The notes under the pieces were generated by a model. That model was not told where the DNA came from and ran no database searches. It saw only the letters and a program-made list of their open reading frames with translations. 64,000 nt of DNA from positions 62,001 through 126,000 of the forward strand of contig JAECUM010005009.1 of NCBI GenBank assembly GCA_016617855.1, written 5' to 3'. The DNA is from Megalonaias nervosa. Its lineage: Eukaryota; Mollusca; Bivalvia; Unionida; Unionidae. How positions within the stretch are numbered: the stretch's first letter is position 1; each line of letters starts with the position of its first letter. Both the position numbers and the translations under genes were made by a program. This document shows positions 22,086 through 34,689 of the stretch, piece by piece.

Positions 22086-23313
22086 GAACTTAACGACTAC
22101 CTTTTTTATCTTCTTGTGTTGTTGACACATTGTTAAGGTGCATAATTCGTCTTCTATCCCATCAGAACAGCATTTTTCAGATTACTAGGTACGTTTTACC
22201 TATCTGCTGATTTAGTCAAAACGTGTTGCTAATGTTAATGTTTTTCAAGTATGGTAAAATTTGTGTAATTTGATTCATGCATTTATAATATTGTAATTCT
22301 GAAAAGTATTTTAACTTCTGTTTAAAATACGAGATGCATTGTCCTGCTAAAGAAGTTTTAACAGGATCAGTGTTTTGGTTTTAAGATCCCCTGGTAATGG
22401 GATCCATGCATTAATATCATTAGTGCAGAGGGATCTGCATTTTCTAGATGAAGACAGGATAATCAGAATCATTACATTAATGCATCCATAATTTTGGACA
22501 TATGGGTTGTTACAGGCAGGACATTGCTTCAGGTATGTGCAAATATTTGGTTTAACTCGGGTTTTATCCTTCATCTTACCCAAAATTTCTCCAATAGTGT
22601 TTTCACAGAATTTCTCAAAATAAATCAAGTTAAATTTTGGGAATTAATGTTTAACTATTATTTTGAAATAAATGTTTAAGCAGTAAGCAAATATTATGGC
22701 AGTTTTCAAGGAATTTTTCACCATCCAAGGCCTGAATGAATGAAAGCTAGTCATCTGACTTTTGAATAAGCATGTATGACTAGCCATTCATGACATAATA
22801 GTGAAATGATGGATTCCTTCTAATAAGTAACTGAGTAGGTCAGTTTAGTCCTTAGGAGTAGGGAGTCATTTCAGTATTTTTGGGTTTGTTTCAGTTTTGA
22901 GTTTGTTCATTTTCATTCCATTTTGACTGGGTTTTGTTTCTGCCAGTTCAGTGATTTTGTTATGATATTTTTTTTTTTTATGTATGGATTGGTTGGTTAT
23001 ACCTTATATACTCACTTATAAGTCACGTCCAACTGCAAATTGCACAGACCCATACCTGCTATCACATAATGTGCTTGCAAACCTAGTTATGTGTAGTTTA
23101 TTACAATTAATTAATTTGACAAACAACATAGACCCTGATCTGTCAGCACATTATGCAATGTCAGACTGTTGTTTGCAGTTGGACTCTATACAATAGCTGC
23201 TACAATGTAATTTTCAATCTATTGTACAGTAATTGGATTTTTTCACTCTAGTTTTAGTTGTGATTGTACACTGTGGACATTTAATTTTTTTCTTCTGCTT
23301 ATTAACTTGTCAG
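20781..23313. other. Intergenic or 5' region; possible non-coding exon
   Basis: No coding signal. It includes a TG/TA microsatellite at 22014-22084. A segment at 22448-22532 is bounded by TTTTCTAG and GTATGTGC and could be a non-coding first exon of the plus-strand gene starting at 23.4 kb. Only splice motifs support this. Confidence 0.3.
22014..22084. repeat. (TG)n(TA)n compound microsatellite
   Basis: About nine TG units followed by about 25 TA units. Confidence 0.95.
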
Positions 23314-23395
23314 ATGTTCCATCAGAGATGGAAAAAGCAATTTAAAAAAAAACCACATTGCTTTCCTTGAATGTGAGATGCAGTGAAGAGTAACC

Positions 23396-23494
23396 ATGCT
23401 CATCCAGAAAGAGACAACAGAAAAGAGTGTTCCTACATCCAGCGAGTACAAGTTAGCTGTCAAATCTGTCATCCAGTGGCAGATACAAGCACTG
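23396..23494 (+). CDS. Five-exon gene, coding exon 1 (start)
   Basis: First coding exon of a 190-residue protein of unknown function. The ATG at 23396 is the first in frame after a TGA at 23384, so the start is well defined. An acceptor TTAACTTGTCAG ends at 23313, so the exon itself probably begins at 23314 with an 82-nt 5' UTR. It encodes residues 1-33, starting MLIQKETTEK and ending SVIQWQIQAL, and stops at CTG before the donor GTAGGT in phase 0. The end of this exon and the start of exon 2 together form one continuous amphipathic helix (VIQWQIQAL then LQKLALET), which supports joining them. Confidence 0.65.
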
Positions 23495-23826
23495 GTAGGT
23501 TTACATTATGACTTAGACAGTAATTATGTACTCAGATTTATGTCCTAGGACTTACTAACTCATTGCCTGGGGCAGTGAATTTTCACATGGGCAAGCAAAT
23601 GTTCTGATGTATATTAGCCATTAAGAAAGGTAACATCTAGCACCTGACATGGTACATAAAGATTTGAAACAAGCAATGACTTTATGTCATGTTTTGACAT
23701 GATATTATAATCTTTTAAAATTTATTATACCATTTACTAAGATGTTTACTTAGGAAAATTATACAGCTTAATGGACAAGAAAACAACCTGAAATATATTT
23801 TCAGTTCAGCATCACATTTTGCTAGA

Positions 23827-24408
23827 TATATGGAGCTACCTCTGTTTAACATTAACCTGGATGTGGTTATTTAGGTAGATATATAGTCCTACCTCTATTT
23901 ATCAGAGTTGGCTATTTAGGATAGATATATGGTGCTACCTCTATTTAACAGTCACCTGGACTTGGATATTTAACATATAGTGTTACCTCTGTTTACCAGC
24001 CACCTGTATGTGGCAGTTCAGGTAGATATATGTTGCTATCTCGATTTAACATCTAATTTGATTGTGGATATTTAAGATAGATATACAGTGCTGCCTCTTT
24101 TTACCAGCCACCTGTATGTTGTTATTTATTTAAGGTAGCAGTACTTTGCTATATCTCTTTATCATCCATCTGTACATGACTATTTAAGTTTAATAATACA
24201 GTGTTACCTCTGTTTCCCAGCCACCTGCATGTGGCAATTTAAGCTAGATATATGGTGTCACCTCTATTTACAAGCCACCTGGATGTGGCTATTTAAGGTT
24301 GATATACAATTCTACTTCTATTTATCAGCCACCTGGATGTGGCAGTTTTAGGCAGAGATATGCTGCTACCTCTGTTTATCAGCCACCAGGATCTAAATAC
24401 ATGTATTT

Positions 24409-24477
<69 letters not shown>

Positions 24478-24575
24478 TGCTACCTCTTTACCTGCCACCT
24501 CAATGTGGATACTAAAGGTAGAGATATAGTGCTACCTCTGTTTACCAGCCACCAGGACTTGGATATTTAAGGGAG
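23827..24575. repeat. About 57-60 bp tandem array, roughly 13 copies
   Basis: Degenerate unit containing GTGCTACCTCTGTTTA, CAGCCACCTGGATGTGG and TATTTAAGGTAGATATA. It is interrupted by an AT run at 24412-24475. It lies in intron 1 of the five-exon gene. Confidence 0.85.
24412..24475. repeat. (AT)n microsatellite
   Basis: About 32 AT units inside the 57-60 bp array. It may have grown from the TATATA part of that unit. Confidence 0.95.
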
Positions 24576-24775
24576 TGTAAGTATTCTCCAAATGCACTTG
24601 TTTTGACTGGGTACACATTTTAGCACTACATGTATTATATAAAGCAATGTGGGTTTATGGATTGATATAAGCCTTTGGAGGGGGGGGAAGGCATGTCTGC
24701 ATTTGTTTGTCAATCAGGTATCAACACTGAAGCTAATGTTTATACTGAGGTCATTTTCTCAGACCCTATTTCCTG

Positions 24776-25575
24776 TAGAGTCACATTACTTGATAAATGT
24801 TCAATAAGGAGTACTACAGCCATCTGTGAAAACTTAGTCACTGTAACCTATAATTTATTCTTCACTGTTATGTACATGCCTTCGCATTAATTTTATTTCT
24901 TCTAGTTTATGTCTTGCATTAGCTGAGGTTTTTTCACACTTCTTTTTTAAGTCATTGTACTTTTAAGAGATGCTTCAAAAGTAATACTGCACTCTTCAGA
25001 AAAAAAACTTAGTTACGATGACCTATTTTACTCATGACAGTGACCTGATTTATCTTTCCATTTAAGTTCGCTTTTCAGGCACTCTTGCTTGATTGGTCAT
25101 GTAACTTGGTACGTAAATACGTCATGAAGATCACAACAACCTTATTTCAAAACTAGGTCATATTGACCCATATTTCATCATCAGCAGTCTGCATTAATTG
25201 TCATGGTTGCCTCATTGGCTCAGTTTCTCTATTGCTTGCAGAGTCATGTAACTTGGTATATAGATGCTTAATGAAAAGCACTACACTCTTCAATTAGAAC
25301 TAAGTCACTGTGATCTTTATTTACAATTCCTGTGATCTGCATTAATCTCACTTTTTTTGTCACTGTTACCTGCAGAGTCATGTAACTTGGTGTATAAATA
25401 CTTCATGAGAAGTACTACACTTTTCAGTGAGAACTCAGTTGCTGTGTCCTTTATTTAACACTCCTGTGATCAGCATTAGCTTGGTATTAATTTCACTTTC
25501 TTAGCCTGAAGTCATGTAATTTTATAAATATGATGTATCATAAGAAGAGCCATGCCCATTTAGAGAAAACAAACT
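24776..25575. repeat. About 135-170 bp tandem array, six copies
   Basis: Anchor GAGTCATGTAACTTGG or a close variant recurs at about 24778, 24951, 25097, 25242, 25375 and 25510. Each copy then has a TACTTCATGAGAAGTACTAC-like block and a TTAGTCACTGTGACC-like block. Spacing falls from 173 to about 134 bp left to right. The two central copies are the most alike. Confidence 0.8.
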
Positions 25576-25639
25576 TCATAATATGGTCATACCTCCACTG
25601 GCATTTTCAGCCCGAAACTTTAAATACACAGAGAACAAT

Positions 25640-26250
25640 TGTTCTTTTGTGGAAAGTATAGGACCCCTTCCCCAATCCATGAACACTGATCAGTCTATAG
25701 AAACCATAGGACCTCTTCCCCAATCTATGAACAATGATCGGTCTGTAGGAACTAACGGACCATTTCCCCAATCCATGAACACTGATCAGTCTGTAGGAAC
25801 TATAGGATCCCTTCCCCAGTCCTTGAACAATGATCACCTTGTAGAAACTAAAGGACCCCTTCCCCAATCTGTGAACAGTGATTTTTTGTGGAAAAGGACC
25901 CTTTCCCAATTTGTGAAAAATGATTATATTGTTGAACCTATAGGACCCCTTCTGAAATCCACAATTCAGTGGAAAGTATAGGACCCCTTCCTTGATCAGT
26001 CTGCGATTCTTTGGAAAATATAGAACCCCTTCCCCAATTCATTAGCAATGATTATTCTGTGGAAGCTATAGGACTACCTTCTGAATCCATAAACGATCAT
26101 TATTCTGTGGAAACTAGAGGAACTCTTCCCCAATCCATGAACAATGATTATTCGGTGGAAAGTATGCTACCCTTCCCCAATCCATGATTCAGTGGAAGCT
26201 GTAGGACCCCTTCCCAATCCCAAATTCTTTGGAAAGTAAAGGATCCCTTT
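25640..26250. repeat. 48-bp minisatellite
   Basis: Unit contains GGACCCCTTCCCCAATCCAT, then GAACAATGATCA, then a GTGGAAACTATA-like block. The first six copies keep a strict 48-bp (16-codon) period, so both strands stay open over 300 bp. Later copies lose bases and break frame. The open frames are repeat-driven. Confidence 0.9.
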
Positions 26251-27362
26251 TCTAATCCATAAATTTAAGTACTCATGAAAATGTAATTTTCCATAAAACC
26301 ATTAAAAATGTATTACCGCATTATTCAAAAATCAGTCCCTGGCTGGATACAAGAGGGGCCTGTTTAAAGGAGGTGACCATTATGGAAGGTTACACTATAT
26401 ACATACCATATTATTTGTTAAATAGGCCTCTGGAATCACTGAGTTACTGTTGGCCTCTATACTATTAGGCCTGTTAAATATACTGTACAGTTCACATGAA
26501 TTTTTAGTTCTCCATACATCACAAGGGGGCAGTGAACGTGGAGCAGATAATACAAAAATTCTATTCTATGTTGATATCTTGTGATAATTTACCTGCCTAA
26601 ATCTGCCAGAGTGACTGGATAGTTTTTGTTGCCCTTCCCCCTCCCATTGGAGAGCACCCCAAACCACACTGTGAATAAAACAAGTGTTATCTAATTGTCT
26701 GAAAAAAGTCTGCAGGTAAAATTTTACATTTTCGTTTTGAAGTTCTTGAAGTTTAAATTATTAATATTCAACCCCCTGCAGGGGTGCCATTTGTAGATCA
26801 TTTCACTTTATAAAGATTGTTTGCATAATTTTATTAAAATCTATAACTTTGTCTACAAAGTTAAACATGACCTATAAATGGGGGAACAGTACAATTTTTG
26901 TCCTCATTGGTTACCTATAATTAGCACATAATTATACTGCATAAAAAAGGATCTGTCTCTTGCTCACACTGACTTGGTAATGCATCTCTGGTTAAATAGA
27001 TGGAATGGTAGTGGTATCCTTGCTATAATTAAGCTAAGTTAAAGGGACTGAGATCATTAGGTTACATTTTAATCCATTTAGATGTAAGAGTTGGTAGCCA
27101 CTGATTTTCTAATGAAACAAAATGAGTGTTTTCTGTAATTGTGACACATTCACAGTTTTATGTAATCATGAAACTAGAAAGTTACTATTTTTACTGATAT
27201 AAAAAAGATATACCTCACTGATTACATTTTTGTTTTCAATTTTGATCGAGAACCACGGAGATTTTTGCAGCATTTAGAAAATGAAACTACTCCAAGGTCA
27301 CTGAATAGTCATCCTTACAAATCATAATAAAATAAAGAGAATGTATATTGATCTGAAGGCAA
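26251..27362. other. Intron sequence, no gene seen
   Basis: Part of intron 1 of the five-exon gene. Around 26345-26395 there is a motif (AGGGGCCTGTTTAAAGGAGG, then GTGACC, then GGTTACACTAT) resembling sequences near 35275 and 36340-36490. No coding signal. Confidence 0.35.
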
Positions 27363-27602
27363 AGTTGAAGTGATACAGTTAAGCATCGCAAGAGTTGAAG
27401 TCATACAGTCATAGATTACAAGAGTTGAAGTCATACAGTTATAGATCATAAGAGTTGAAGTCATGCAGTCATAGATTGCAAGAGTTGAAGTCATACAGTC
27501 ATAGATTACAAGAGTTGAAGTTATACAGTCATGGGTCACAAGAGTTGAAGTCATACAGCCACAGATCATGAGAGCTGAAGTCATACAGTCATAGTTCACA
27601 AA
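27363..27602. repeat. 30-bp minisatellite, exactly eight copies
   Basis: Eight head-to-tail 30-bp units beginning AGTTGAAGTCATACAGTCAT, without length change. The minus strand stays open as a 10-residue repeat. A ninth unit begins at 27603 but diverges at once into the hAT-like coding sequence. Confidence 0.95.
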
Positions 27603-27609
27603 AGCAGAT

Positions 27610-27792
27610 GTGTATGACACAACTAATCTGGATTCCACACCTGAGCATGCAGAACTGTTGAAATTGTTGGAAATCACATCAGTTGTGGCTTCTTCGAAAG
27701 CAGAATGTGAACAGGGGTTTAGTCTTATGAACAATATCACCATTATAAGGGACAGTCCATATAATTTATTTGGGAAGGGTTGGGTGAGTTGA
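27610..27792 (+). pseudogene. hAT transposase C-terminal dimerisation remnant
   Basis: Encodes ELLKLLEITSVVASSKAECE followed by QGFSLMNNI and then RD. This is the hAT-family C-terminal dimerisation block, also found in hAT-derived zinc-finger proteins; its Ser/Ala-x-x-Cys-Glu-x-Gly-Phe-Ser core is clear. Only about 60 codons are present, with no catalytic domain nearby, and the left border is the 30-bp minisatellite. It is a fragment within intron 1 of the five-exon gene. Confidence 0.65.
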
Positions 27793-28845
27793 CAAAATAA
27801 TAAACAAATATGATCTTGTTGGGTTTTTTCTAAGGTTTAAGTGAATTATTAAAGCCATAGCCGTGGGTCTGTGTCTGGGTAGAAATTTCTTTGACTACTG
27901 TAATAGTGAAAGAGAAAGAGTAAAAATGTTCTTGACTCTTAACGATATGCAAATCTGTACTCAAGTTTTTACTATGCCCCTAACTTTTTGAGGAAAAAAA
28001 CTATAAAAAAATACTGACTATTGGATAAGTAAAAGTTTTATATGTCTCCACTACAGTGTCTCTATCCCTTTAGTGGCAATAAATTTCAGGTTTATTTGGT
28101 TGCTTTATTTATAGAAATGATATGTAGTTATCTCATCTACTGTACTGTTGATCATCATAAGCATTTTAATTTGTTTATGTTTCTAACACAAAAGATTAAC
28201 CAAAACTCATTTTCAAACTGCAGAAATAAAAACTTTTCTGACATCCAGGTTTGTTTATGCAGTTGTTTCCAAACTTTTAGTGCAAATAATAAGCATTTAA
28301 TCAATTGTCTGCCTTCAGCAAGCAAGCACACAAGTTTTTCATACCTCTCTTTTATATTGAATCTTCTGTTTTTAAAGACATGTACTCTGATATCTTGATA
28401 GATCAGAGATTTTTGAATATGTCTGAAGCAGAAACATCTGCAAATAATAAACGCTTTGTTAATGCAGATTTATGTTGCTGTTGTGATGTATTTAAACACA
28501 GTTTTTTTTTTAATTGTGGACTCACAATGGTGAGATTCTTGGTCCTTATATCATCACTGTGGCACTTCAACTGTTCAGGGTGGATTAAGTGTGCAGGCAT
28601 TCGACGGTGTCTTCATGATGGTGGAAGAACAAAATCATTTGAGCTTTATTTTAAATCTGGAAACTTGTCAAAAAATGTTGTGTAGGTATCTTCTGCCAAC
28701 AGCTGATTTGGTCATGTAATAGGCCATTACATCTGCGGTAGACTAGGTTATATGTTTGAAGTTATTTGGAGAATTTACCTATTGTTACCTCAGGCAAGAC
28801 TTTGTGCTTAGAATTGGTTGTGTCTACATCTTGTACATCTTTCAG
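27793..28845. other. Intron sequence, no gene seen
   Basis: AT-rich intron 1 sequence. The frames at 28.0-28.7 kb on both strands have low-complexity or Cys/Phe-rich composition and no splice support, so I do not call them. Confidence 0.4.
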
Positions 28846-29011
28846 CTTCAGAAACTAGCCCTAGAGACAGGAGATGAGTCTATCATCAGTTCCACAAATG
28901 TGAGAAAAGGATCTTACAATCACTATGGGTCCGTTTTGGGAAAAGAGTTCTTGGAAAAAGATGACCCACTCTTGCCATCCATCTGTACCAGTTTCTTCAA
29001 ATTCTGCACAG
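28846..29011 (+). CDS. Five-exon gene, coding exon 2
   Basis: A 166-nt exon bounded by ACATCTTTCAG and GTACAT. It continues exon 1 in phase 0 and leaves in phase 1. It encodes residues 34-88: the end of the amphipathic helix (LQKLALETGDESII), then a polar loop (NVRKGSYNHYGS), then VLGKEFLEKDDPLLPSICTS and FFKFC. The base composition is clearly less AT-rich than the flanks, as expected of a real exon. No family recognised. Confidence 0.75.
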
Positions 29012-29538
29012 GTACATTTCCACTACACAGTTTCATAATTTGCAGAGGGTTTGATTTTTAAAGAAAAACAATATCCCAAATTGTCCTTACTGGTAATCGT
29101 GGCCATTTAAAGAAGATCTTTCATGGTTTAGGTATTCTTAAAAGAACTTTTAAATGCATTTAAAAAGTGTATCATAATAGGTATAATTTAGGTTGGAGAA
29201 TATATTGTTTGGCCTTTTTCAGATGTGCATCTCTCAAAAGACATTTATCTTTTGGTAATTTTCAATTCCTTGACTTCATAAGTAAATTTGTAAAAGAACA
29301 AGGTGGTAACTTTGTTTTTTTTTAATATATGTTATAATTCATTTATTGCACTTACAGCAGCTTGTATTAGCTACTTGAGCAAACTTTTCCCCATTTAATA
29401 AGTGCCAAATTAGTGTACATCAGACTAGTTTAGGTTAATTTCTTAAGCATATGAAAGCAAATATTTCTAGCATCTGTTTGCTTTAGACAGTGTTTTGTTT
29501 CTATAATACCACAGACAAAGAAATTTCAATCACAGTAC

Positions 29539-29571
<33 letters not shown>

Positions 29572-29958
29572 TTGATTTAGTACAGTGCCTAATCTTTAGA
29601 AACTCTAAGCGCTTTGCAATATTATATAACACATAAAAACATGTACAACTTCAAACTTACAAAAAACAAACGCCATGAAATTACAAAATATAAACATCTT
29701 CTCAATAATTAAGTAAGTAAACATTAGTGAATCTTCAAGTCTGTTCTAATAGTCGAATTGAAACTAGCATGGACGTATTCCAACATTATCACCATTGATT
29801 GTTTTTTAATATACGCATCTTCACCTTAAACCTGTCCCTCTTTCAGAAGTACTTAGTAACTGACAAGCGAAGTGCATTGGAAGAGTCCTCCAATAGTAAA
29901 CATATCATGTATTCATTTTGTAGCTTTACTGTTCATAGACCAAAATAGCTGATACAAT
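29012..29958. other. Intron 2 start with ATA tract and a possible repeat
   Basis: An (ATA)n run at 29541-29571 is followed by a TTTAGTACAGTGCCTAATC and CTAAGCGCTTTGCAAT block. That block resembles a dispersed AGCGC-CTTTACAA repeat I have seen in several animal genomes. The family is not certain. Confidence 0.35.
29541..29571. repeat. (ATA)n microsatellite
   Basis: About ten uninterrupted trinucleotide units. Confidence 0.95.
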
Positions 29959-29959
29959 G

Positions 29960-30720
29960 GTATGTTGTTCGCCAGCCATCCATTAGGACAAGTTTATCAT
30001 CACTGCTCCTCCTAAATTACATGGAATATTGCCATGAAACTTACCACACATTTATCCTGTGGTTTAGTCGGTCCCAAATTAAAATGGCGCCACTTGAACA
30101 TTCAACGTGGCACTTCAACTATCTTGAAAATTTTGATTTTGCTAGTCATGTCAACTTGAGGTTTTTATCAAAAGATTTATTAAGGATTATTTAGGTGGTC
30201 CTAAATAAAAATGGTGCCGCTTAGAGATCCAATATATTTGCCACAGCAGCCATATTGAAAATATTATTGCTACACCAACCGAGACATATCGACATTTTGT
30301 TTTCTCCAGAAGATGTTTTTATGACGTCTAGTTGGTACTAAATGAAAATGGTGCCGATCTGATGTCCAGAATTGAAAATCGTATAACTACTACTTCTGAA
30401 TGGAGGGTCAAATCAACTTTCACAACAAATTCTTATCATGTCCTGTTGGCCCAAAATAAAAAATAGTAAAAATATGACTTCCAACATGGCCTCCATGGTG
30501 ACCATCTTGAAAATATTATCGATATTCCTTCTGAACAAATTAATATTTCATGGAGTTTTCACCATAAGACTTATTTAATGTCAAGCTGGACCTAAATGAT
30601 AAGTGTGCCACTTGCATAGCCTACATGGCCACCACAGCAGTCATTCTGAAAATATTATTGATACTTCTCATGAATGGATGGTCATATCAGGGTTCTCGCT
30701 AAATGATGTCTACAGTACAA
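29960..30720. repeat. About 130-bp degenerate tandem array, block 1
   Basis: Unit anchor GGTCCTAAATGAAAATGGTG or a close variant recurs at about 30070, 30197, 30334, 30448 and 30588. Each copy also has a GGCC-CCACAGCAGCCAT-like block and TTGAAAATATTATTG. It is the same family as 34.7-35.1 kb. Confidence 0.8.
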
Positions 30721-31166
30721 GCATGATCATGGATTACAGATTGTCTACTCAATCCATTGGACAGGGACACAGTGGCACAGTCTTAAGTGTCCACTGCAAA
30801 TAATGGATGTCCACTATGCATGCTGGATTGCCCCTAAGATAAGTGGACATCCACTCAATCTAGTGAAACTCAGTTACAGATTTTACTTCAGCCATAGTGG
30901 GTTTTCTGGCACCCCTCACTGATTTTTGTGATAATTGATCTGCAAGTCAACACACTAAACAAACAAATGGACGAAACCCCAATGCCATAAAATCAACTGT
31001 GGCAGGTGTCAGTTTCGTACTTTTATCTCTAGAAACTATATATTGATAACATTTATAGTATTTATCCGTGGCCAAGCCAGGAATAAATGCAGGCAAACAC
31101 ACATACTGTAGAAAAATATGAGGTTTTAAATTTGTTGGTTTTCCTCTCAGATAATTAGTTTAGCTG

Positions 31167-31257
<91 letters not shown>

Positions 31258-34228
31258 GATCGAATACATGTTCTTGTAATCATATACACATGCTTAAAGT
31301 TACATTCTGTTCTGTATCAAACGGTAACTAAACTGTTCTTTTTCCATAAAGTTCTAGTTTTTAATTTGTCTTAGTTTTCCTTCAGTTTCCATAATATTTC
31401 CAAAACCCCTTCAGATAAATTAGTAAAAGCATCGTACTGTACTTATGAGACATAAAGGCCCTATTTTATTTGTTATGTACATGTAAGACAGATATCATTT
31501 ATTTCATTCATCCTTTAAGAGAAGATTTGAAACAAGTTTGTATCAAGTAGACAACTCCATAAATTTGTCAAATAGAATAAATGTCAGACAAATATGTGGC
31601 AAAAAGAGAATAATGAAAATAAACTTTAAAACTATTAATTATGACCAATATTGTTTACAAATGAATGTCATACTATTTACCTGTATAGCGTAAATGTATG
31701 AACAATGAAATACAAGGGTTATGTATGGTATTATTCATTTGCAGGCTTATTTGATAGGAATAACAATGCATCGTATATTGACAATACAAAACAAGATATG
31801 CCAGAAAGTGTCTGATTATTTGAGTGTATAAGAATGTTTATAAGTGGTAAATTCATAATCACTGAATTCAAGGCTACTCTCTGTCACTGACTGTTCTTGC
31901 CATAAGGAGTGATTTTCATGAGAATAAAATACTTTGTCACCTTTTGAGTGAATCAAGCACCCGCAGAGCAGTGACATTATCACGTGGAAGTCAGATGCTA
32001 GGCTTGTAAGCGATGGTTAGTCAGGAAGGAGTCGAACTTTGATGTTATTTTTAGTACAGATGTTTCAAAAGAAACATTGACTTCTAAATGAAAATATTTT
32101 GTGAAGAAACAAAAATGAATTTTGGACTTGCAATATGGACTGAGAAATGCAATGAGATCAAGTTGTGATATTTTGTGTAAAAGTGCTTTCTAGTGGTATA
32201 TGAAACAAACCATACAACATCTTTATTTTCTCCATTAATCGTCTGATACAGCAAATGTAATATGTCAATCTTGGCATCATACAGTTATTGCATGCTTATG
32301 AAAGGTCTGTTACACTACACACTTTCTTTTTCGAAAGATGCATCTTTCTTTGTAACAAAATGTGATTTATTATATGCAAAAATTAGAAAGAGGGAAATTA
32401 TGCAAAGTAACTTTGAATTGTTAAGAGAAGTAACATTTATCATTAACTCAGAAACAGACATTAATCATTAGAGAGTATGCATTTATTGTGTTGCAATAAT
32501 CTTACTTATGGAATTTGTCTACTGAAAACGATTTATATAAAATGTTTGTACTGCTTTTCACTCAGAGTTAGTAATAAGTAAATTGCTGCTTAGCAATTCA
32601 GTTTTAATTTAAAATGAATTAATAAAATTAATTTCGTTTTTGACTGGCCATTAGCGTGATTTTTGTAGTTTCTTATTATTCTAGTTTTGTTTTGTAGTCC
32701 AATGTGGTCATTATTAACATTTATGAATTTAAAGCTTCAGAAATTTTAATAAGTTGAAAGTCGAATATGCCAGCATTGCTGCAATAATCGAACTGACGTC
32801 GGTGACAAAATTTGTACTAACCTTAGAATTAATATAAAAGGTTCACAATAAACAGGAAATAATGGAGATTCACATTCATTGCAGCCAAAACCTCATCCAC
32901 CTTCAGTTCTGAATGGATAAAGTAGTTTTATAAAATCATTAAAATAAGAAGCCACATATTAATAGCAATCAGTGCAATTAGAGATAGATTTTATAGCCTT
33001 GGCAAACACATGGCTTGAAATCTTTGGGCTACATACAAGACATTATTGATAAATATGGTGCATACAGTAGAAGTTAGACAAGGAAAACAAAATAATATGA
33101 ACATGAAGAAAATCTAGTTACATAAAGCTAAAATAAACAACGGTAGTATACTATACAGTAAGTATAGCTGTATCTACCACAGATACACAGATTACAACTA
33201 AGTTTAAACAATAATTGGCATTTCATTCGAATTGCAAAAGATGATGATGATGATGATGAAGATGATAAGATGGATGTCCAGAAGTTATTAGCTGCTACTG
33301 CATTATGGAGAAGTGACAAAAAAATTCCCCCATTTCCACTTACTAACTGGATCTGCCCTTTTTGCTCTGCTGTGTACATGTTTATCTTGAGGCATTTAAG
33401 CTTGCATTTTTATTGCTTTTGGTTCAGCTTCAGTGTCTAAAGTTTCTTCATGTGACTTTAGTTTTGGTTCCCAAAGATTCAGTACCCTTTGTGGTGGCTG
33501 TAGCCATAATTTCAATAATTTTACATTGTTGGCCTAATTGTTAAACCCTGTATAGATATGCATTTGGTCCTTGTTCTTTGACCACAGAATATTTTAGTTG
33601 TATTCACATCAACTTCTTAAAAAGGACAGTCATGTCAAAATGTAATAGATATGGGATTAAACTGATGAACAGTAGTTGCTTGATATTTGGGAACAGTTTC
33701 GCTTTGTGTTGTGTGGATTGAAAAAAATAGACTGTAGCAAAGAAATTGCATATGCATCGGCTGAAAATAACACATACATGTTTATCTCCTATTGAAAATA
33801 TTTAAATGATATGCTTTGTGATCAGTCACCTGTTTGTGTGGCAATTTAAACTTGTTAGATGTCCAAATAAGCAATCCTAATTTTTAAGCTGTTGGTTGTA
33901 GAATGCAGCATCACACGCTTTGTAGAGTTGAAATAAACGCGATAGGGCCACGGTAGACATAAACACATGTCTTGTTCATGAAAAAAAATGTGTCACATGG
34001 ATATTATATTTGGGTCGTAAGTACTAAACCTAGAAAGGTTGCGTAGAGGTTGTATTTAGGATAGCACTTTGTATATTTCATTGTGTTGCAACATGTGAAG
34101 CAAACAATTTAAAAGTGACACTGAGAATTAAAAAATAAATCACAGACACGTTTGCTTTTTATCTACATAGCAGAATGAAACCTTCCAATACGTACGTGTG
34201 ATTTCTTTTTGTTTGTTTATAAGCAGCA
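30721..34228. other. Intron 2 sequence, no gene seen
   Basis: Contains an 86-bp AT run (31169-31254), a GAT trinucleotide run (33240-33269) and, near 30834-30853, the small palindrome AGTGGACATCCACT. A related AGTGGATGTCCACT occurs near 34499 beside the second 130-bp array. No coding signal. Confidence 0.45.
31169..31254. repeat. (AT)n microsatellite, 86 bp
   Basis: 43 uninterrupted AT units, the longest dinucleotide run in the window. Confidence 0.95.

Positions 34229-34272
<44 letters not shown>
34229..34272. repeat. (TC)n(AC)n microsatellite
   Basis: About nine TC units followed by about 13 AC units. Confidence 0.95.
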
Positions 34273-34275
<3 letters not shown>

Positions 34276-34689
34276 TTAAAATTACTATCATTAAGTATGT
34301 TATATGTGAACCACCTAACCACATTATTCTCAGGTTTATTTGATCAGAAGTTTATTTGTCATTTGCACAATACACTCATATTAATGTGGTTTTGTCAGTA
34401 AATCTTTGGATATTAAACAGCATTACATTTAAAACAGCATTAATATCATTATGCACCGTCTCCTGTAGCTCATCCAACAGGTCAGTTCCACATGATTTAG
34501 TGGATGTCCACTTTTACCTAATGCTATTGCTGTGACTTTCTAATTGGGGCAATAAAACTAATTCCATCCACTATGACTCTTGACATGGACATTCATGATT
34601 AGCACTATATCTGATTTGTGGCGTAAATAGCATGGACTGATTGGTTTCCACCACGGAAACAAGGAATCCATGATCCACAATATGTGTAC

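Noticed and set aside
21885..22136. 83-codon frame over the TG/TA tract
   Set aside because: Half of it is a translated dinucleotide repeat (VCVCVYIYIY).
25583..25981. 132-codon repetitive protein on the plus strand
   Set aside because: The frame exists only because the 48-bp unit is a multiple of three. The reverse strand is equally open, and later units break frame.
27363..27602. Regular 30-bp repeats suggestive of a CRISPR array
   Set aside because: Units are strictly head to tail with no spacers, in animal DNA. It is a minisatellite.
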